Below, in pieces: positions 39,673 through 45,881 of a stretch of DNA of 45,881 nucleotides; the first letter of the stretch is position 1, and each line of letters starts with the position of its first letter. The notes under the pieces were generated by a model, which searched no databases, was not told the origin of the DNA, and saw nothing but the letters and a program-made list of their open reading frames with translations. The position numbers and the translations under genes were made by a program. The stretch is from Deltaproteobacteria bacterium. GTDB lineage: Bacteria; Desulfobacterota; Desulfarculia; Desulfarculales; Desulfarculaceae. The stretch is from the NCBI GenBank assembly GCA_020444205.1, contig JAHLLJ010000016.1, positions 1-45,881 on the forward strand, given 5' to 3'.

Positions 39673-40962
39673 TTAGACGATCTCCATTCGTTTAATGTCC
39701 GCGCCCAGGCCAGTCATCAACTCGTAGAAGTTGGGGAAGGAAACCCCCACGTACTCGGCGTCGTCGATGATGGTCTCGCCTTCGGCGGTCATGGCCGCCA
39801 CCGCGGTGGCCATAACAATGCGGTGGTCATGGCGCCCGTCAATATGGGTGCCCTTGAGCTCGGAGTGGTAAACGGTCAGGCTGTCCGGGGTTTCGTCGAA
39901 CTTGCCGCCCATCTTGGTCAGCTCCTCCATTATGGAGCGGGTGCGGTCGGTCTCTTTGAGGCGGCTGGCCTCGATGTTGTACAGCCTGGTCTTGCCCTGG
40001 GCCTTGCAGCCCAGCACCGCCAGGGCGGGCACCGCGTCCGGGGTGCCGGAGCAGTCGATCTCTATGCCCTGAAGCTCGCTGCCGCCCTCCACGGTAATGG
40101 TGCGTCCCTCGTCGGCAAAGGTCACCTTGCCGCCCATGGCCTTGATGATATGGGGGTAGGCCTTCTCACCGGCGTAGTCGTCGGGGTTCATGCCGGTAAA
40201 GGTGACCTTGCTCTCGGTGACCGCCGCGGCCACCATGGGATAACCCGAGGTGCCCCAGTCGGCCGGGATGTCGGCGGTGAAGCCCTTGTACTTCTGGCCG
40301 CCGGGCACGGTGAACACATCGTAATTGTCGTGGAACACCTGGCCGCCCGCGGTGCGGATCCAGCCCATGGTCATGTCCACATAGGGACGCTCCATTAGGT
40401 TGTCCTCGACCACGGTGATGCCCTCGGGGGTGAGGCCACCGGCGATCAACAGGGGGCTGAGCCACTGGGAGTTCACGCCGGGCAGCTTGGTCTTGCCTCC
40501 GCTCATGGCACCCTTGACCACCAGGGGAGCAAGGCCATTGCCCCGGGTGGAGACAACCTCGGCCCCCAGGTCGATGAGAGCCTCGATGAGCGGCTGGGCC
40601 GGACGGCGGCAGATCTGGTAGTCGCCGGAAACCACGGAGCAGCCCTTTATCAGCGCGGCAATGGCCGCGATGAGGTAATAGCCGGTGCCGGAGTTGCCCG
40701 CGTCCAACACGCAGGCCGGAACCTGGGGCTGGTTGGCAACCCCCTCGAACACCCAGTAGTCGGGATTGGAGGTGTCGATCTTGGCCCCCATGGCCCGCAT
40801 CATGTCCACAATGGAGAAGCTGTCTATGCCGGGCAGGCAGTTGCCCACCTTGGAGGTGCCCTCGGCCAGGCCGCCCAAGACGATGGCCCGGGCGGAGGCG
40901 GACTTGTTCCCCGGAATGCGGGTGGTCCCCTGCACGGAGGACCGGGTTACTATGAACTTCAT
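39673..40962 (-). CDS. EPSP-synthase-family enzyme with altered PEP site
   Basis: The 429-residue protein has the EPSP synthase (AroA) double-domain plan. It has GNKSASARAIVL (K20, S21, R25), GNSGTGYY (89-96), GDYQICRRPAQPL, NSQWLSPLLIAGG, MERPYVDMTM, PDAVPALAV (D309), SRLKETDR (R334, K336, E337, R340) and HDHRIVMATA (R381). Two residues that hold phosphoenolpyruvate in AroA appear changed: the Arg of GNxGTxxR (R124 in E. coli) is Y96, and the Lys before the terminal TFP (K411) is Val or Ser in GVSFP. The usual DxSSA reads ADWGTSG. It could be a divergent AroA or a paralogue for another enolpyruvyl or vinyl transfer. It is in an IclR/TAXI-TRAP operon rather than with shikimate genes. AAGGAG precedes the ATG. 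Confidence 0.85.
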   Translation of the reverse strand: MKFIVTRSSVQGTTRIPGNKSASARAIVLGGLAEGTSKVGNCLPGIDSFSIVDMMRAMGAKIDTSNPDYWVFEGVANQPQVPACVLDAGNSGTGYYLIAAIAALIKGCSVVSGDYQICRRPAQPLIEALIDLGAEVVSTRGNGLAPLVVKGAMSGGKTKLPGVNSQWLSPLLIAGGLTPEGITVVEDNLMERPYVDMTMGWIRTAGGQVFHDNYDVFTVPGGQKYKGFTADIPADWGTSGYPMVAAAVTESKVTFTGMNPDDYAGEKAYPHIIKAMGGKVTFADEGRTITVEGGSELQGIEIDCSGTPDAVPALAVLGCKAQGKTRLYNIEASRLKETDRTRSIMEELTKMGGKFDETPDSLTVYHSELKGTHIDGRHDHRIVMATAVAAMTAEGETIIDDAEYVGVSFPNFYELMTGLGADIKRMEIV

Positions 40963-40982
40963 CGCTGGCTCCTTGATTCTGA

Positions 40983-41759
40983 TTAATCGCCGGGTGTGTA
41001 ACCCCGGAGCTGGGAGATGGTTTCAGCGGTTTCCAGCACCAGAGGCAGGTGTTGCCCCAGCAGCTCTTGCTTGCTGCAAAGCTGGCTGAACACCGGAACG
41101 TTGATAGCTGCTTCGACGTAGCCGGATTGGTTGAACACCGGCACTGCCACCGAGCGCAGACCGGCCACGTACTCGTCCTCGCCCAAGGCGTAGCCATCCT
41201 CACGGATGCGCTCCAGCCGTTTCATAAGGTTGACCCCGTGCGGCCCCACCTGATGGGCCAACTCCTCGTCGGCCGCGATCTGGTCCAGAATCACCTGCAT
41301 GCGCTTGGGGCTGGCAAAGGCCAACAGGGCCCAACCGATGGCGCTGTTATGAGCAGGCAGGCGGCTACCCACCACCAGGTCGATACCCAGGATGCGGCGA
41401 ACCTTGATGCGGATGATGTACACCACCTGGCTGCCGTCCAAGATTCCCAGGTTCACGTTCTGGTCGATGCGTCGGGAAAGCTCCTTAAGATAAGGCTCGG
41501 CCAGCGGCGCCAGGTCTTGGCCCGCCAAGGAGGACATGCCCAAGGACATGACCTTGGGACCTAGCTGGTAGGTGGCGGTGTCTTCAAAATAATGCAGGTA
41601 ATTGCTGGCCACCAGAGTTTGCAGCATGCGGTAGGCAGTGGCCTTGGGAAGGCCGGTTTCCCGGATGATGTCCGGCAGGCTAAGGCCATGGGGATGACGA
41701 GCAGCGGCCTCCATTACCTTCAAGCCCTTGAGCAGAGATTCGACAACCTTTACCGGCAT
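40983..41759 (-). CDS. IclR-family transcriptional regulator
   Basis: The 258-residue protein has an N-terminal winged helix-turn-helix (VESLLKGLKVMEAAARHPHGLSLPDIIRETGLPKATAYRMLQTLVASNYLHY, residues 4-55) and the IclR effector domain with YLKELSRRIDQNVNLGILDGSQVVYIIRIK, GSRLPAHNSAIGWALLAF and YALGEDEYVAGLRSVAVPVFN. IclR proteins usually control aromatic or organic-acid catabolism in response to a pathway acid. It is the first gene of the operon that continues into the EPSP-synthase-like gene (20-base gap) and the TAXI-TRAP transporter. An inverted repeat upstream may be its binding site. Confidence 0.93.
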   Translation of the reverse strand: MPVKVVESLLKGLKVMEAAARHPHGLSLPDIIRETGLPKATAYRMLQTLVASNYLHYFEDTATYQLGPKVMSLGMSSLAGQDLAPLAEPYLKELSRRIDQNVNLGILDGSQVVYIIRIKVRRILGIDLVVGSRLPAHNSAIGWALLAFASPKRMQVILDQIAADEELAHQVGPHGVNLMKRLERIREDGYALGEDEYVAGLRSVAVPVFNQSGYVEAAINVPVFSQLCSKQELLGQHLPLVLETAETISQLRGYTPGD

Positions 41760-41788
41760 TATCGTCTCACTTTGTGATACGGTGTTTC

Positions 41789-41802
41789 GTTTTCATAAAA
41801 AC
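41789..41802. promoter_or_regulatory. Candidate IclR operator
   Basis: GTTTTCATAAAAAC, read on the minus strand as GTTTT-TATG-AAAAC, is a perfect 5-base dyad with a 4-base spacer. It lies 30 bases upstream of the IclR-family start codon, between it and a TTGACA (minus strand, 41829-41824), where a -10 element would be expected. Confidence 0.4.
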
Positions 41803-41823
41803 TTTTCCATGAATTCACCTTTT

Positions 41824-41829
41824 TGTCAA
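41824..41829 (-). promoter_or_regulatory. Candidate -35 element (TTGACA) of the IclR-TRAP operon
   Basis: A consensus TTGACA reads toward the IclR-family gene in an AT-rich stretch. The -10 region (AAAAGT or AAAGTT) is poor and overlaps the dyad at 41789-41802. Confidence 0.35.
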
Positions 41830-41953
41830 GGTGTTTTGAATGGCCCCTCACTCGGCTGAGAGGCCATGAACCACTTCAGAGAAAGTATCTTTGCGGAAAA
41901 CTGTTGATTTAATGCGGGAACCCTGGAAGCTGTTGAAAAAAATATTTGGGGAC

Positions 41954-41975
41954 AAAAAAGGGCAGTTCGCCCTTT
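41954..41975 (-). terminator. Rho-independent terminator after the BKACE gene
   Basis: On the minus strand AAAGGGC and GCCCTTT form a 7-base stem with a 5-base loop, running into a tract of six Ts. It begins 54 bases after the BKACE stop and separates the XRE/dehydrogenase/BKACE unit from the IclR operon. Confidence 0.8.
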
Positions 41976-42028
41976 AGGCCGGAAATCCGGTTAAAAGGCA
42001 AACCGCCCTGGCTCGGGGGAAAATTTTT

Positions 42029-42964
42029 CTAGTATTTGACTTTGTCCAGTCCCTTGAGGCCCAGTATCCCCCTGGCCTCGTCTGGAGTGGCGGTCTCGAT
42101 ACCCAGCTCGCGGGCGATGCGGACCAGCTTGGCCACCTGCTCGCCGCTGCTTTTGGCCAGCACGCCTTTTTCAAGATACAAGTTGTCTTCCAGGCCCACC
42201 CTGGCGTTGCCGCCCATGAGCAAGGCATGGGTGGTCATGGGGAACTGGAAGCGCCCGGCCGCGCACACCGACCACTGGAAATCGCCGATGAGGCGCTCTG
42301 CCGTCTGCACCAAATACACCAGGTTGTCCACCGTGGCGGGGATGCCTCCCAGGATGCCCATGACGAACTGCAGATACACCGGCTTCTTTACGTGCCCCGC
42401 CCTAATAAGATGAGCCAAGTTGTTGATCATGCCCACGTCGTAGATCTCGAACTCGGGCTTGGTCTCAAAGGGGCGCATAATCTCCATGAAGCGGCGCATG
42501 GTGTAGAAGGTGTTGGGAAAGATATAGTCTTCGGTGGCTTCCAGGTAGTCCTTTTCCCAATCGTGCTTCCAGTCCTCATATTGCCCGGCCACATGGAACA
42601 AAGCGAAGTTCAAGGACCCGGCGTTCAGCGAGGCCAGCTCGGGCTGTAGGTTGGCGATTACCCGGGAGCGGTTCTCCACCGACTCACCCAGTTTGCCCCC
42701 GGTGGTGGTGCACAGCACGATATCGCAGCGCCGTTTCACCTCCGAGGCCACCTCGCGGTAGATGTCCTGATCCGCATTGGGCAGGCCGGTCTGGGGATCG
42801 CGCACGTGCAAATGGGCCACCGCGCCTCCGGCCTCATATACCGAAAGGACGTCCTGGATAAGTTCCTCTGGAGTCACCGGAAGATAGGGAGACATGGTGG
42901 GGGTGTGGATGGAGCCGGTCACCGCCGCGGTGATTATTGCCTTGCGCGCCTTGCCCTTGGCCAT
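42029..42964 (-). CDS. BKACE-family beta-keto acid cleavage enzyme
   Basis: The 311-residue protein belongs to the family of 3-keto-5-aminohexanoate cleavage enzymes (Kce, BKACE). These zinc enzymes condense a beta-keto acid with acetyl-CoA and release acetoacetate plus a new CoA ester. Motifs seen: IITAAVTGSIHTPTMSPYLPVTPEE (9-33), VAHLHVRDPQTG with the zinc histidines (HLH), CTTTGG, ELASLNAGSLNF and NARVGLEDNLYL, with the conserved Arg, Glu and Asp. Substrates in the family range over lysine fermentation, carnitine and other beta-keto acids. The upstream dehydrogenase could make the beta-keto acid. It ends at a rho-independent terminator. A 147-base gap separates it from the dehydrogenase gene. 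Confidence 0.93.
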   Translation of the reverse strand: MAKGKARKAIITAAVTGSIHTPTMSPYLPVTPEELIQDVLSVYEAGGAVAHLHVRDPQTGLPNADQDIYREVASEVKRRCDIVLCTTTGGKLGESVENRSRVIANLQPELASLNAGSLNFALFHVAGQYEDWKHDWEKDYLEATEDYIFPNTFYTMRRFMEIMRPFETKPEFEIYDVGMINNLAHLIRAGHVKKPVYLQFVMGILGGIPATVDNLVYLVQTAERLIGDFQWSVCAAGRFQFPMTTHALLMGGNARVGLEDNLYLEKGVLAKSSGEQVAKLVRIARELGIETATPDEARGILGLKGLDKVKY

Positions 42965-43111
42965 TGCCTGACTGCCTTTCTATGTTGTAAGCCCAGCCCG
43001 GGCCAAGAGGCCCGGCTCGATTTGAAAATCATCTATCATGCCAGATAGGTCATAACCCGGAGCCCAGCCCCACTCACGGCGGGCCCATCCCCTTGGGGCG
43101 CCCCGCTGATG

Positions 43112-44056
43112 CTAGACCAGGACCTCCCGTACGATTCGCAAGAGCACCTCATCGCGCCTGGAAACCATCTGCCTGAGTTTTTCAGGCGTCCACTTATGAA
43201 AACCCTGGCCGCTCTTGGCCCCCAGCTCGCCTTGCTCAATTTTTTTAACCAACAGGGGCGAAGGGTCAATGGAGCGCTCCAAGTGGGGAAACAGATCTTT
43301 GTGTATGTCGTAGGTAAGGTCCAGGCCCGCCAAGTCGGCGGTGGCCAGGGGGCCCAGGAAGGCCAGGCGCAGGCCAAAGCTGTAGCGCACCACTTCGTCC
43401 ACGTCCTCGGCGCTGGCGATGCCCTCCTCCACCAAGGATATGGCCTCGCGCCACAGGGCGTGCTGCATGCGGTTGCCCACAAAGCCGGGCACGTCCTTTT
43501 GCACTCGCACCGGGCGTTTGCCCACCCGGCGCAGCAGGGCGTACACGGCCTCCATGACCTCATCATCGGTCCGAGGCCCCCGGATGACCTCCACGCAAGG
43601 CACTACGTGAGGCGGGTTCCAGAAATGAGCCCCCACCACCCGGCCTGGATGGGTCAGTCCCTTGGCGATCTTGCCGATGCTGATGGCCGAGGTATTGCTG
43701 GCCAGGATGCACTCGGGGCTGGTCAGCTCCTCCAGAGAGGCGAAGACCTTGCGCTTTAGCTCCAGGTTTTCGCTCACCGCCTCGATGATCATGTCCTGAT
43801 CCCGGCACAAGCCGGCCAGATCCTCGGCCAGGGTGATTCTGGCCAGGGCCTGGTCCATCTCGCCGGGGGTTATCATATCCAACTTTAGAAACACCCGCAG
43901 ATTGTCGGACATGCGCCGCAAGGCGGTGCCCAGCATTTGGTCGTCGTTGTCGAACAGCCTGACCCGGCAGCCGCCCACGGCCAGGAGTTGGGCAATGCCG
44001 TGGCCCATGAGCCCGGCGCCCAGCACCCCGATGTTCTTGATCTCTTTGTTGCCCAT
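43112..44056 (-). CDS. 3-hydroxyacyl-CoA dehydrogenase-family protein
   Basis: The 314-residue protein has the N-terminal Rossmann fold with GVLGAGLMGHGIAQ (10-23), MIIEAVSENLELKRKVFASLEEL, SNTSAIS with the catalytic His in GAHFWNPPH, and the C-terminal helical domain VPGFVGNRMQHALWREAISLVEEGIASAEDVDEVV plus GPLATADLAGLDL. It is shorter than fused FadB-type enzymes. Relatives of this size include 3-hydroxybutyryl-CoA dehydrogenase, L-carnitine dehydrogenase and L-gulonate 3-dehydrogenase. Pairing with a BKACE enzyme suggests oxidation of a beta-hydroxy acid to the beta-keto acid that BKACE cleaves. It lies 14 bases after the XRE-cupin gene. Confidence 0.92.
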   Translation of the reverse strand: MGNKEIKNIGVLGAGLMGHGIAQLLAVGGCRVRLFDNDDQMLGTALRRMSDNLRVFLKLDMITPGEMDQALARITLAEDLAGLCRDQDMIIEAVSENLELKRKVFASLEELTSPECILASNTSAISIGKIAKGLTHPGRVVGAHFWNPPHVVPCVEVIRGPRTDDEVMEAVYALLRRVGKRPVRVQKDVPGFVGNRMQHALWREAISLVEEGIASAEDVDEVVRYSFGLRLAFLGPLATADLAGLDLTYDIHKDLFPHLERSIDPSPLLVKKIEQGELGAKSGQGFHKWTPEKLRQMVSRRDEVLLRIVREVLV

Positions 44057-44070
44057 AGCTCACCAGCGCC

Positions 44071-44631
44071 CTATTCGGGCAGATAGATGACCATTAAAAT
44101 CTTCACGTCCTGCCCGTTGATAGGCAGGCCGTAGTGCTCGATACCCGAATCGCAGTAGATACAATCTCCCGGGTGCAGGATGAACTCTTCCTTGCCGTGG
44201 AAAAAATGCATGCTGCCTTCGATCAGAAGCATCATTTCCTCGCCCTGGTGCTGAAACACCGCGCTCTCGGCGGAGTCGCCGGGAATGGTGAGGATGTAGG
44301 GCTCCATGCGCTTGCCGGGATACTTGTGAGCCAGGGTTTCGTAGGAGTAGCCGAATACCGTGCCGTCGCGGGCCACGGGTTTGCGTTCGGCCTTGGTGAC
44401 CACCGCGGCGGTCACCTTTTCCTGGCCTTCGCCGAATATCTCGGAAATGGTGACTCCCAGGGATTTGGCGATGATGAGCAGGGTAGACACCGGCGGTGCC
44501 TTGTCCGAGTTCTCAACCTTGGACAAGTAGCCTTTGCTCAGGCCGGTCTTATGAGCCAGGGCATCCAGGGAAAGCCCCTGGCTGGTGCGCATGGCTCTTA
44601 TGTTGGCTCCTATTTCATTTTCTGGAATCAT
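44071..44631 (-). CDS. XRE-cupin transcriptional regulator
   Basis: The 186-residue protein (from the ATG at 44631) joins an XRE-type helix-turn-helix (GANIRAMRTSQGLSLDALAHKTGLSKGYLSKVENSDKAPPVSTLLIIAKSLGVTISEIF) to a C-terminal cupin (QHQGEEMMLLIEGSMHFFHGKEEFILHPGDCIYCDSGIEHYG) with the usual H/E/H metal or ligand positions. Such regulators often control catabolic genes beside them and bind the pathway substrate in the cupin. A longer start (ATG at 44667) adds 12 unconserved residues. The chosen start has GGGAA 7 bases upstream and begins in the family's usual way. Two similar GTTTC-type dyads lie upstream. It is the first gene of the unit with the dehydrogenase and BKACE. Confidence 0.92.
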   Translation of the reverse strand: MIPENEIGANIRAMRTSQGLSLDALAHKTGLSKGYLSKVENSDKAPPVSTLLIIAKSLGVTISEIFGEGQEKVTAAVVTKAERKPVARDGTVFGYSYETLAHKYPGKRMEPYILTIPGDSAESAVFQHQGEEMMLLIEGSMHFFHGKEEFILHPGDCIYCDSGIEHYGLPINGQDVKILMVIYLPE

Positions 44632-44698
44632 CCTGAATTTCCCGAAAGCCCCAGGGGTTTTAAGCATCTGTGCCGTAAAGGCAAGGTACTGGCTGCTA

Positions 44699-44713
44699 TT
44701 TCCTATTTAGAAA
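44699..44713. promoter_or_regulatory. Candidate XRE-cupin operator, proximal site
   Basis: TTTC-CTATTTA-GAAA is a 4-base dyad with a 7-base spacer, about 70 bases upstream of the chosen start of the regulator. It shares the CTATTTAG core with the distal site. Confidence 0.45.
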
Positions 44714-44781
44714 CTTTTAGCGCCTCTAATATCCATCATATTTATTTTTTGTGTTAATAATGAGCCTTATATATGCAGATC

Positions 44782-44802
44782 ATGTTTCTATTTAGGAAAC
44801 AT
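44782..44802. promoter_or_regulatory. Candidate XRE-cupin operator, distal site
   Basis: ATGTTTC (44782-44788) and GAAACAT (44796-44802) form a perfect 7-base dyad with a TATTTAG spacer. The similarity to the proximal site (TTTC, CTATTTAG, GAAA) suggests both are bound by one regulator. Confidence 0.5.
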
Positions 44803-45145
44803 ATATTAAATGGCGAGCACGGGTCAAATTCTTTTTCATGCTGTGAACCATTTAAAATGCTTTCCAGAAGAAACCTGTTGAGGCGGCTGATTACTCGGAG
44901 AAGACGCTTAGTGAGGCAATATGCCTCGGCCAAGTCCTGAAAACAGCTTATGCCGTATTGTGCCCAATATGCGGCTTTTTACCTCGCTGGCGATCAAGCT
45001 ATTGTTTTAATAGAGTTTTTACATGCTTCTGCAACCTCCGGCAGAGTGCGGGAGGCAAAACGCACCACGGCCCTCGCCAAGCGGCTCCAAAGGATCATTC
45101 TTGTTTTAGCAATTAAATTAGGTGGTTACACTCAATGGTCTGCTT

Positions 45146-45161
45146 TGGCACGACCCGTGCT
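45146..45161 (+). promoter_or_regulatory. Sigma-54 (RpoN) type promoter
   Basis: TGGCACG-ACCC-GTGCT matches the -24/-12 consensus TGGCACG-N4-TTGCW at all but one position, with the GG and GC exactly 12 bases apart and a T just before it. Transcription would start near 45172, about 43 bases before the GcvH-like gene. A bacterial enhancer-binding protein would be needed; none is encoded in the window. Confidence 0.75.
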
Positions 45162-45214
45162 TAATAGAAAGGGCAAAACGAACCTCAAAAGGCCCAAGGC
45201 CGGGAAGGCAAACC

Positions 45215-45881
45215 ATGACCACCAAGGCAACAAATAAGACCAAGAGCCGGGCGCCCATGGTGTTTGACATGACCAGCGACGAGTGCATTTGGTCCAAGGC
45301 CGGCGTGGTGGCTCCCCGGAAGTGTCACAACGCCTTTGATTGCCTAAGTTGCTCCTTTGACAAGGCCATCCAACGCAAGCGGGTGCACGGCTGGTATGCC
45401 GGAGGCCTGGAGCAGCCCATGGATGACTACTGGACCAGCGAGAACTGGCAGAACACCGCGCCGCACAAGCGCTACTGCCGCCACATGCTCACCGGGCGGG
45501 TGCCCTTTAAGCTGTGCCCCAACCATTACAACTGCGCCAAGTGCGCCTACGATCAGATGCTCGATGATGAAGGCCTGGCCCAGCCCGTGGATCAGGTGCC
45601 CCTGGCCAGCGCCGCCGGCTTCGAGGTGCCCACTGACTACTACCTGCATCCCGGCCACACCTGGGCCCGGGTGGAGTACGGGGGCCGGGTGCGCATCGGC
45701 CTGGACGACCTGGCCGCCCGCCTGTTCGGACCGGCCGACGAGTTCCGCCTGCCTCAGCTAGGCATGGCGGTGACCGGCGGAGGCAAGGAGTTGGCCTTTT
45801 CGCGCTCCGGCCATCAAGCCCGCGCAGCCAGCCCCATCGAGGGGGTGGTGGTGGCGCGCAACCCCAAGGTGCTCGACAACC
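45215..45881 (+). CDS. GcvH-like protein with cysteine-rich N terminus (3' partial)
   Basis: The frame is open to the right window edge; 222 codons are visible. GAAGG lies 6 bases before the ATG. The N-terminal part (about 20-130) is cysteine-rich: DECIWSKAGVVAPRKCHNAFDCLSCSFDKAI, then RYCRHML and LCPNHYNCAKCAYDQML, a pattern suited to metal or iron-sulfur binding. From about residue 143 it resembles the glycine-cleavage H protein (YYLHPGHTWARVEYGGRVRIGLDDLAARLFGPADEFRLPQLGMAV, then SPIEGVVVARNPKVL). In real H proteins the lipoyl lysine lies seven residues before SPxxG; here that position is Gly (SGHQARAASP), so it probably carries no lipoyl group. Similar long GcvH-like proteins occur in Desulfobacterota and are probably not part of glycine cleavage. 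A sigma-54-type promoter precedes it. Confidence 0.85.
   Translation, partial: MTTKATNKTKSRAPMVFDMTSDECIWSKAGVVAPRKCHNAFDCLSCSFDKAIQRKRVHGWYAGGLEQPMDDYWTSENWQNTAPHKRYCRHMLTGRVPFKLCPNHYNCAKCAYDQMLDDEGLAQPVDQVPLASAAGFEVPTDYYLHPGHTWARVEYGGRVRIGLDDLAARLFGPADEFRLPQLGMAVTGGGKELAFSRSGHQARAASPIEGVVVARNPKVLDN

Larger units (their letters stand above)
44632..45214. other. Long divergent intergenic region
   Basis: About 580 bases, AT-rich from 44700 to 44850. It contains two related dyads upstream of the XRE-cupin gene (44699-44713 and 44782-44802), a perfect small hairpin GAGGCA-ATA-TGCCTC (44913-44927) and a sigma-54-type promoter facing right (45146-45161). A 95-codon plus-strand frame covering 44950-45237 has no motif and runs through the promoter into the next gene, so it is not called. 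Confidence 0.55.

Noticed and set aside
42029-44056. Firm assignment of the dehydrogenase/BKACE pair to carnitine breakdown
   Set aside because: No thioesterase, betaine or trimethylamine genes are present, and both families have many substrates, so it is kept only as one possibility.
44950-45237. 95-codon plus-strand frame upstream of the GcvH-like gene
   Set aside because: It contains the sigma-54 promoter and overlaps the real start out of frame; no ribosome-binding site or motif.
1-45881. tRNA, rRNA, CRISPR arrays, insertion sequences, prophage or attachment sites
   Set aside because: None was seen on reading both strands: no regular repeat-spacer pattern, no transposase or integrase motif, and no cloverleaf or rRNA-like sequence noticed.

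Overview
The window is GC-rich, densely coding DNA of an anaerobic or microaerobic bacterium. The best guess is a Desulfobacterota (former Deltaproteobacteria) sulfate reducer, perhaps near Desulfarculaceae. This rests on gene content: a one-iron superoxide reductase, an aldehyde:ferredoxin oxidoreductase (AOR), a four-subunit 2-oxoacid:ferredoxin oxidoreductase, FdhD/FmdE/MoeA functions, TAXI-type TRAP transport, a cysteine-rich GcvH-like protein and a GAK system. No rRNA, tRNA, insertion sequence, phage gene or CRISPR array was seen.

Layout. (1) 1-3.6 kb: a 5'-truncated MoeA fused to a periplasmic-binding-protein-like domain converges on a cNMP-binding protein/FdhD/FmdE operon (molybdenum and formate dehydrogenase maturation). 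(2) 3.7-7.4 kb: a standalone LigD-type polymerase domain, a small cysteine-rich protein, superoxide reductase and a CPA2 cation/proton antiporter. (3) 7.4-19.1 kb, all minus strand: SDR, iron alcohol dehydrogenase, a complete Liv-type ABC transporter (livK-H-M-G-F), zinc alcohol dehydrogenase, a MoaD-like protein, AOR and a LarA-like protein. It looks like a regulon for import and stepwise oxidation of an alcohol, polyol or hydroxy acid, with a LacI-family regulator next to it (19.4-20.5 kb). (4) 20.8-25.1 kb: korDABC-type 2-oxoacid:ferredoxin oxidoreductase behind a FadR-type GntR regulator with a dyad at its start codon. (5) 25.2-32.2 kb: a seven-gene minus-strand operon carrying the GAK set (ATP-grasp enzyme, amphi-Trp proteins, HprK-related kinase B, CofD-like protein, CXXXCH protein) plus two genes that look like extensions of it, a PHP-like metallohydrolase and a PhoU-phosphotransferase fusion. 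It ends in a strong terminator. To my knowledge this system has protein-family names but no known function, and it is the most interesting part of the window. (6) 32.5-34.8 kb: a divergent GGDEF/EAL/CBS/GGDEF cyclic-di-GMP protein. (7) 34.8-41.8 kb: an IclR-led operon with a divergent EPSP-synthase-like enzyme, TAXI binding protein, DUF1850 protein, fused TRAP permease and MFS carrier. (8) 42.0-44.6 kb: cupin-XRE regulator, 3-hydroxyacyl-CoA dehydrogenase-like enzyme and BKACE-family cleavage enzyme, ended by a terminator. (9) 45.2 kb to the end: a sigma-54-type promoter drives a GcvH-like protein cut by the window edge.

The picture is of a metabolically flexible anaerobe whose catabolic operons each carry their own regulator (LacI, GntR, IclR, XRE), often with a visible palindrome nearby. 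Electrons from alcohols, aldehydes and 2-oxoacids would be passed to ferredoxin and NAD(P). Product names come from motifs and family knowledge read by eye; no database search was run.
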